In this document: positions 58,122 to 64,000 of the stretch, one piece after another
How the letters are laid out: every line of letters starts with the position of its first letter
Numbering within the stretch: position 1 is the stretch's first letter
Origin: Epiperipatus broadwayi
Lineage: Eukaryota; Onychophora; Udeonychophora; Euonychophora; Peripatidae
DNA: 64,000 nt
Direction: 5' to 3'
Assembly (NCBI GenBank): GCA_028023455.1
Contig: JAQFVV010012510.1
Span: 1,118,001 to 1,182,000, forward strand
Made by a program: the position numbers and the translations under genes
The notes under the pieces: model-generated
The model's database searches: none
Told to the model about the DNA's origin: nothing
The model's input: only the letters and a program-made list of their open reading frames with translations

Positions 58122-58435
58122 TGTTTATGCGCGAGACATGTTTATCTGTAGTTCCCTGCATATATAGATAAACAGCAGCAGAAGCAGCTTTCTCTTGGTA
58201 AGCTTGGTTTTTGGTCCAGCAGAAAAATATAATTTCAGGCTTGTCATCATCAGGTAAAATTATATAATTCATGTAAAATCTTGGTCTGAAGTTGTTTTCT
58301 TTCTGTCTAGGATTGTTCCAGCAAGCAGCTGTCTTGATTTGATAGATTTCAGGCCAGCAACTGACCTTTCCCCATTTAAGGCTATGAATTTTAGTATAAA
58401 AAAGTGGGTCATTTTCTCCATATGAATTCAAACTC
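58122..58435 (-). CDS. Candidate exon 2 of an unidentified protein
   Basis: Minus strand: acceptor CTGTTTTTCTTATCAG at 58452-58436, open block 58435-58122, donor GTGAGT at 58121. The 104 codons have clear protein composition with Trp, Cys and Asp/Glu: KWGKVSCWPEIYQIKTAACW, RPRFYMNYIILPDDDKPEII, EKAASAAVYLYMQG. The last block resembles the final helix of double-stranded-RNA-binding domains (K-A-AA---L), and the preceding strands could match its sheet, but this is a weak, visual likeness. Phase with the upstream exon candidate is consistent. It lies inside the 4.4 kb insertion, in its presumed orientation, so it may be cargo of that element or a host exon if the insertion model is wrong. Confidence 0.45.
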
Positions 58436-58575
58436 CTGATAAGAAAAACAGTCTACTATCTTGCCTTCAGCTACATCAGCCTATGGTAGCCATTCTGCAA
58501 ATTCTATGGTCAGCCAAAAACAACTGCTGCACTTCATCAAGCTGCAACAAATATTGTAACCAACTTTGCACTGAC

Positions 58576-58665
58576 CTGTTCTTACTAAAATTATTTATCC
58601 AGACTGAAGCTAATTTTGTTATCAGCTCTTTTATAGAATCAGCTGAGGTGATAACAACACCTTGA
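58576..58665 (-). CDS. Candidate exon 1 of the same unidentified protein
   Basis: Minus strand: acceptor CTCTGTTTTCAG ending at 58666, 90 bases encoding GVVITSADSIKELITKLASV and WINNFSKN, donor AG/GTCAGT at 58576/58575. Removing the 140-base intron 58575-58436 joins the two exons in one frame (codon AG+G). The frame also stays open past the donor to TGA 58475-58477 (SWLQYLLQLDEVQQLFLADH), so intron retention or a different donor is possible. The first exon, with start codon, was not found. No family recognised. Confidence 0.4.
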
Positions 58666-59330
58666 CTGAAAACAGAGTTTTATTTTTATCTCTCTAATCC
58701 CTTTGAATCTACATACATGTTTTAATTAATTAAAAACATTTCAAAAACAAGTATTATGTTTTTACATTTCACAATCAGAATAATAAATAATATTTATCAA
58801 ACCTTTTTTAAAATATTTAATTTTACAATAAAATTTTATTTTAAACCCAGAGTTATTTAACCCTTTACTTATTATTATTTTATTTTATGAAATATAGAAA
58901 AATATCTACAAAAATTTATTCTGTGTTTATTTTTCCTTTTCCTTTCAACTTTATATATATATGCACACACACTATATTATTATGGGTGTACCATGTAACC
59001 CAACCAGTTACATTGCTCTGGTCTGAGGAAAAAGGAAAATAGAAATGAAACATATTTTTAACAATATTTTACATAATGTACATATAAAATAAAAACAAAG
59101 TTCATATCTAAAACTATGTACTCATCAATTTTGTTAGGGATCTGATAGACATCTGACAGTCAACAGAATTAATAATGATTTACAATTTTGACATAGATAA
59201 AGAATTCAGCCATTTGTCTGTAAGTACACAATATACCATGAACACCAAGAGTGCTACCACAAATAAGACACTATAAACTACTACAACCTTGATAAGAAAA
59301 ATGCAAAACTCTTTGCAAAGTCCTTTCATG
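58666..59330. other. Interior of the insertion, no gene seen
   Basis: A/T-rich sequence. An upstream exon for the 58665 candidate should lie here or beyond, but I could not find one. Confidence 0.4.
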
Positions 59331-59445
59331 AAGGGTCTGGAAAATACAAAACTATGCCCTGCTTCTTTTGAGTCTTATGGGCTGGAAAATACAAAACTAT
59401 GTCCTGCTTCTTTTGAGTCTTATGGGCTGGGAAATACAATTTATG
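59331..59445. repeat. 45 bp tandem repeat, about 2.5 copies
   Basis: Units start GGGCTGGAAAATACAAAACT and contain CCTGCTTCTTTTGAGTCTTA. The period of 45 bases is divisible by three, so a frame stays open across it (59289-59501), which is not evidence for a gene. Confidence 0.85.
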
Positions 59446-59974
59446 CCTTGCTCCTTTTCTCTGGAGACTTAGAAGCTGGAATCATGGCAGAATTATGTTA
59501 ACTGCCTTATGACAAACAATATAAAATACAAAAAATAGGTTGGAGCAAATAGCGGAGATACAACACTCTCAGAGCTGCATGAAAACATTGCATTCTCAAG
59601 TCAATGACAAAAATCTTCATCCATCATCAAAACTAAAAATACAGCTAAACAAATTTCAACAATCAAAATCAAAAAAAATCTTCAAAATCATTGATTTTCT
59701 ATCTAACTCTAAACATGAACCTCTTCAAACATACATGAAAATTGCTATTTTATAATTTATAATCATCATCAATACTCTTGTCACATATTTCACAGTAATT
59801 TTTAAAATTAATTCTGCATAAAATTCATATTTTTTTTCTTTCTCAGGTGTGACTTGAGATCAAGTTGATAATTTTGAAGTGATGATGTGATCATCATCAG
59901 CTGTACATTGGTCAGCCATCTATAATGATTACCACAGTACATGATCATCATCGGCCCTTAGTTAGGTAACCATT
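59446..59974. other. Interior of the insertion, no gene seen
   Basis: Only GATCATCATC-type motifs near 59890-59955. The plus-strand frame 59540-59755 is lysine-rich, AT-driven and unconvincing. Confidence 0.4.
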
Positions 59975-60406
59975 TGTAATGGGATGGGGGGTATTGAAGT
60001 AAGAAACATGAAGAAAAATGGTGTGATGGAAAATCATCATCCACCCCAAGTCAATAACTGTTGTTAAATAAAATTGTTGTTACTTAAAATTAATTTTAGT
60101 TATCCAGTTGTTCAGTTCCATTATTGCATCACTTACCATTCATTGCATTTGTTCACAAGAATCTCATGCCTCTAAGTCTAGCATAACTAGACCTAGGTAA
60201 GTCAGGTTGTAGTGAGATGGAACTCTAGTTGTGCCGTTTGGAAAACCAAACAGAAATTTTTTTAGATGCTTCCAGTCTCTACAATGCTGCATCCTCTGAT
60301 GAGCAGGAAATATTGTTATAGGGGGGATAACATCTGCATTGGGGAATGCCAATTGGTAGTTTCTTCCTGCAACATGCTCATCAGGGGTTTACGGGGTCCG
60401 GTTACA
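59975..60406 (-). repeat. Putative 5' LTR-like end of the insertion
   Basis: Minus strand starts TGTAACCGGACCCC (60406) and ends in CCCATCCCATTACA (59975), giving TG...CA ends and about 430 bases. Inside are two inverted CTGATGAGCA motifs (60296-60306 plus; 60370-60382 minus) and an open minus-strand frame of 62 codons (60352-60164) without known homology. Richer in G+C than its surroundings. Confidence 0.35.
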
Positions 60407-60960
60407 TTATCCATTATAAAAATGATGTGGTTCCTAGTCTAATTTATATTAATTTGTTTATAATTGTATCTATATTCCTTTAGATAAAATTCTTCATATC
60501 CAAAAATTGTGTTATCTATATTTATTTAAATATTTATAAAAATTTTATAAAATAAAATCACCAAAATTGAATAACAATCATAATGGGTTATTATCTTTAT
60601 GAGTTTTAACTTTTGTGAAAAGATGTGGGTTTTCCTAAAAAGAAGGATGCAATGATTTATACTGATTTATATTTATAATTTTATAATCTTTCATTTTATT
60701 AAGCAATTTTATATATTTCATTTTTATTGTAGTAACAGCGTCTTTTAGCAAATTATTATATCCTTCTTTATTTCATATTTTCTTTATATAATCTTGATAA
60801 TACATAATTACAAATCTATGGCCTTTATTGTTTTTACATATAGTAATCTTTTCAATATTAATAATATTTCCATTGAAATATTAAATATATTATTATATTT
60901 AATCTTTTATAATATATAATTGTAGTATTTTGTAAAAATGGCAGACATGTTTGTGCACTC
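60407..60960 (-). pseudogene. Penelope-like reverse transcriptase, N-terminal half
   Basis: Minus strand reads NNKGHRFVIMYYQDYIEKYE (the DKG--vVI---DY block), KLLNKMKDYKI, NPHLFTKVKTHKDNNP (the P-lyg-PK-HK--p block), then after frame changes IFGYEEFYLKEYRYN and IIFIMDN, which continues across the insertion into IEK-MFPNIP at 56002. Stops are frequent. With the C-terminal half it makes up most of an RT of the Penelope-like type. Confidence 0.6.
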
Positions 60961-61337
60961 CAGAAAAACTAGAATGTATTCAAGAGGTTGTTTTAGATCA
61001 CATGCTGATAACTGTGGAATTTAGTTAAGGTATTGACAAATGGCAATCGACAATTCCAAGAAATATTTGCTGATTGCAAATATTTCTAGATAAGAGACAT
61101 TACCTTATTGGACAGTGTATTAATTGCTGCAGTTATCAGAAGGCTATAGAAAGACTGTATAACAACTACACAGAGCAGTATAGAGAGTAGTAGAGAGCAG
61201 TTATTTGAGTACAATTCCAGTAGAGATATCTCACATCAGTGCTTGTGGTTAATGACCAGTGCCCAGTGGAAATGTAGTCCACGGGTGTAGCTGAAAGAGC
61301 CCACAGAGATGGGGAGACCACAGTGGAGATATTGAAA
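60961..61337. other. Unassigned stretch
   Basis: Less AT-rich part at 61200-61330 (GCTGAAAGAGCCCACAGAG) directly before the 14 bp minisatellite. No gene recognised. Confidence 0.45.
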
Positions 61338-61421
61338 GCATTCATTGCAGGGCATTCATTGCAGAGCATTCGTTGCAGGACATCCGTTGCAGAGCATTCA
61401 TTGCAGAACATTTGTTGCAAT
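61338..61421. repeat. 14 bp minisatellite, six copies
   Basis: Unit GCATTCATTGCAGA with small variations, six copies in a row ending ACATTTGTTGCAAT. The frame 61420-61166 on the minus strand reads through it. Confidence 0.9.
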
Positions 61422-61774
61422 AATAATATTGAATATTTTATAATAATTTTATCTCTTAATCTCTATAATTATTAATATAATATATAATAATGTTGAATCT
61501 CTTATATTAATTGTATCTTTTATTCTCTATAATTTGTCACATCAATAAGCACATATTTATTCTATTAAAGTAGCATGACCAATCTCATATTATTCAAACA
61601 ATATCATAGAGACATTTTCATTTTCAAGTTAACATTTATCCTTTCTTTGATTTAATGAATACTAAATTATTTAAGTTATTAAATATTAATATATTGCATA
61701 AGATAATGCTTGATTTTTTTAAAAAAAAAAAAACATGTTTCCAACATAAGTGTGTGCACACGTTTTATTATAAA
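61422..61774. other. AT-rich stretch without recognised features
   Basis: Nothing recognised. Confidence 0.5.
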
Positions 61775-61823
61775 GTAAAATAATAATAACAATAACAATA
61801 ACAACAATAATAATGATAATAAT

Positions 61824-61859
<36 letters not shown>

Positions 61860-61895
61860 AATAATAATAATAACAACAACAACAACAACAACAAT
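61775..61895. repeat. (AAC)n/(AAT)n microsatellite
   Basis: Alternating AAC and AAT trinucleotides. A separate (GAT)n stretch follows at about 61980-62010. Confidence 0.95.
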
Positions 61896-64000
61896 TGTCT
61901 GTGTGTATAATATCAAGAATAATGTGTAAAAAAATTGTATAACCTTTTTTTAAAGTTATTGAATAAAGTCCTGTGAAAGATAATAATGATGATGATGATG
62001 ATGATAATAGTAATAATAATCATAATAATATGTAACTAAAATCATAAGATAATTCTTTCTACTTAATCTGGTAAAATTACATCATTAATCCTTAATAAAA
62101 AACATCTTTTCTCTTCTTTAATACCCCTTTAGTTTTATTAATCTCTAATTTTTATTTATTTAAACAATTTTTTTTTTTATCTTTTAATAATAGCGTACCA
62201 TAAAAATCCTTTCATTTAAATTTTTTTTTTACATAATTATAAATTTAACCTTGATCACAATAATTAGTCATATCTCAAAATACTTTATACAATCTAGAAA
62301 TAATCCTTAAAAAATAGAAGTAATTTTAATATTTTCTTTCTTTTAAATATTTAATAAAAATTAAATATATTTTATTTCTTTTCTTTTAAATATTGACTAA
62401 ATAAAGTAAAATGTATTTTATTTTTTTAATTCATTAAAGATCAGTTGCTGAATCAATTATTTTTATGATATACACATGTACACACAAATGTATATTGAAC
62501 CTATTTTTTTACATTTTGTAAACTACTAATTTAACAATCTATTTTTGTGTGTTTTAACTTTATTCTAAAAAACGTAAATGTATTTTAAAGCCCGCTGCTA
62601 TTCTAATCTACAGCATCTGCATTGATGTACATTGTAATAATCAGAAAGTATAGTTGTTTTAACCAGACCCAAAAATATAGCTGAAGTAGTTTGAACCTCA
62701 TCCACACCTCTAAATCCTACCTAAGCAATTCACTCCCTTAACCTCACAAGAGTTCAATTTTCTTAATGCAGCCTCATGGTCAGGTAAATATAAGACTCTT
62801 AGGAATCCTAGTTAATGTAATGATCAGGTTTTTAACATATAAAAATAATGATATACAACAACACCGTATTCCTGTTACATATTATATTTTATTATTGGTA
62901 TAAGAAAATATATTTAATAAAACTATTTACAAACAAGATGATAAAAGAGTACCCATGGGTGTACTTCAGATAGAATTATAGCTTACAATCTTGAAATAAA
63001 ATAAAACATTTTATATATGTTATTTGAAGGGATGAATTTGCTTATGTAGAGAGGAGGTGCGGAAGTCAATCTATGGTATGTAAACATGGTAAGGTTTATG
63101 TTCCTTAATTAGCTAAACAAGCTGAAGACTGACTTAAATGTAGCCTCATTTATGCTATATATATATATATAATCCTAATGAATACTTAACAGTAAATCTG
63201 CATAGCAATGCACATAGAGTATATATCCACAGAGTTAATTATTAAAAAAGTAAAATTAAGTGTGGTACTTAATGAACATATATATATTTAAATGTGTGCC
63301 TTTAATATAGTAATGTCTTTATCATTTTTTTGCCAATTTGATTCATGGATAGCTGCCTCACTTCAAATTAATTATTTGAAAAAGGAACTTGTCCACCTTA
63401 GTATGATTTGGGTTCAGGAACAAAGTGTCTTCAGTAGCTTATATCCATCAGTTTTGTTTGCCCATTTAAAAAAGAAGTTCACTCCAGATGACTGGTATCT
63501 CCAATATTTGTGGAATGCCTGATGGAGTAATACTGGAAGCCAATAAGATATGGTCAAATGATGATAAATATTAAAGCCTTATTAACATTAAATATAAAGA
63601 TATATGATCTCCATATGTTAGTATGCTAAAAATTCATTATAAAACCAATGAAACCTCTTTCTTTAAAGCCCTTAAATTAATTCGATGTGGGTATTATACC
63701 AGCATCTTATTCTTACCATAATTAATTAATAATTATCATTGTTATCACACATAAATTTGAGAAATATTTAAATATATGAATATATGTATGAAAAGGTAGC
63801 ATTGTATCTCTCTATTACAAAATATTAAATTAGCAGATGCACATATAATTAGCATCTTCAAGTGCATAATTAATAAGTAAGTGTCTGAGTTCATTACATA
63901 TAATAAATCCATATATATTGTAACCTTTTGATTGGTTATCCAGGGTAAAAATGGCATATAAAATATAATTTATACTTCCAAAATTTTAAATTTATAATTT
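61896..64000. other. AT-rich end of the window, no gene recognised
   Basis: A plus-strand frame at 63292-63522 (FDSWIAASLQINYLKKELVH, KKKFTPDDWYLQYLWNA) has slightly protein-like composition but no recognisable homology and no clear splice sites. It could be a decayed element. Confidence 0.4.

Larger units (their letters stand above)
56003..60406 (-). mobile_element. Unclassified 4.4 kb insertion in a Penelope-like element
   Basis: The left end is TGTAACAGAATGGGG, the right end (read inward) TGTAACCGGACCCC. The ends are inverted TGTAAC and the flanks are ATAT and TTAT (a 4 bp TSD with one mismatch). The PLE reading frame resumes on the other side: MDN then IEK, so the PLE was whole before insertion. 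An internal copy of the left end lies at 59975-60075 (about 100 bases, same orientation), suggesting diverged LTR ends of about 430 bp on the minus strand, although no full second LTR is recognisable. Exon-like blocks lie at 58122-58665 and a TTAA repeat at 57178-57932 was inserted later. Confidence 0.5.

Noticed and set aside
59289-59501. Open frame with repeated ENTKLCPASFESYG blocks as a repeat protein
   Set aside because: The frame is open because the 45 bp tandem repeat is divisible by three; no start context or homology.
60164-60352. 62-codon minus-strand ORF as a gene
   Set aside because: Starts at TTG, no homology, and lies in the LTR-like end of the insertion.
63292-63522. ORF near the window end as a host exon
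   Set aside because: Slightly protein-like, but no recognisable family and no consensus acceptor or donor; kept only as a remark.

Overview
The window is a very AT-rich piece of animal (metazoan) nuclear DNA, roughly three quarters A+T by eye. It looks like intergenic, repeat-filled chromosome. It contains one clear host protein gene, an intron-free rhodopsin-family GPCR of the Tre1/moody type (28718-29698, +). That family is best known from arthropods, so an arthropod (possibly a chelicerate) or another invertebrate is the most economical guess; the species cannot be fixed from this sequence. There is no prokaryotic organisation: no operons, CRISPR or rRNA.

Most of the rest is mobile-element debris, much of it nested, and many elements can be delimited by target-site duplications (TSDs). 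(1) RTE/BovB-type LINEs: about 15195-16832, 20715-24018, 24019-24805, and one copy scattered over 43570-49860. (2) A second LINE family with an APE endonuclease, a reverse transcriptase and a C-terminal CCHC zinc knuckle: 4511-6078, 6779-7405, 12666-13704, 50838-55260. (3) Penelope-like element (PLE) debris: a GIY-YIG endonuclease remnant near 4060-4390, and a reverse transcriptase split into 60407-60960 and 55372-56002. (4) Inverted-repeat (foldback) elements with 12-13 bp TSDs, whose body carries a hammerhead-ribozyme-like core. (5) Very short tRNA-derived SINEs with 13-19 bp TSDs. (6) Two solo LTRs of about 2.1 kb in opposite orientation, each with a 4 bp TSD. (7) DNA transposons: a mariner remnant, a 1.0 kb hAT-like element with an 8 bp TSD, and two TTAA-flanked 0.75 kb repeats.

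Layout. 1-4.5 kb: SINEs, one foldback, RT and GIY-YIG remnants. 4.5-7.4 kb: second-family LINE copies around a 0.7 kb palindrome. 9.2-10.4 kb: mariner inside an inverted repeat. 12-14.3 kb: tandem repeats, foldback and LINE nested in one another. 15-25 kb: RTE copies. 28.2-29.7 kb: mini-SINE and GPCR gene. 31.8-36.6 kb: foldback, solo LTR, hAT-like element, AAT microsatellite. 39.5 and 57.2 kb: TTAA repeats. 43.5-50 kb: an RTE copy broken by foldbacks and the second solo LTR. 50.8-55.3 kb: the longest LINE of the second family, interrupted by a foldback. 55.4-61 kb: a PLE interrupted by a 4.4 kb insertion (56003-60406) with TGTAAC/GTTACA ends, which holds two exon-like blocks that splice in phase.

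The most interesting material is the set of hammerhead-like motifs in two or three unrelated repeat families, the mini-SINEs with an extended acceptor helix, and the unclassified 4.4 kb insertion. All identifications come from reading the sequence. No database search or folding program was used.
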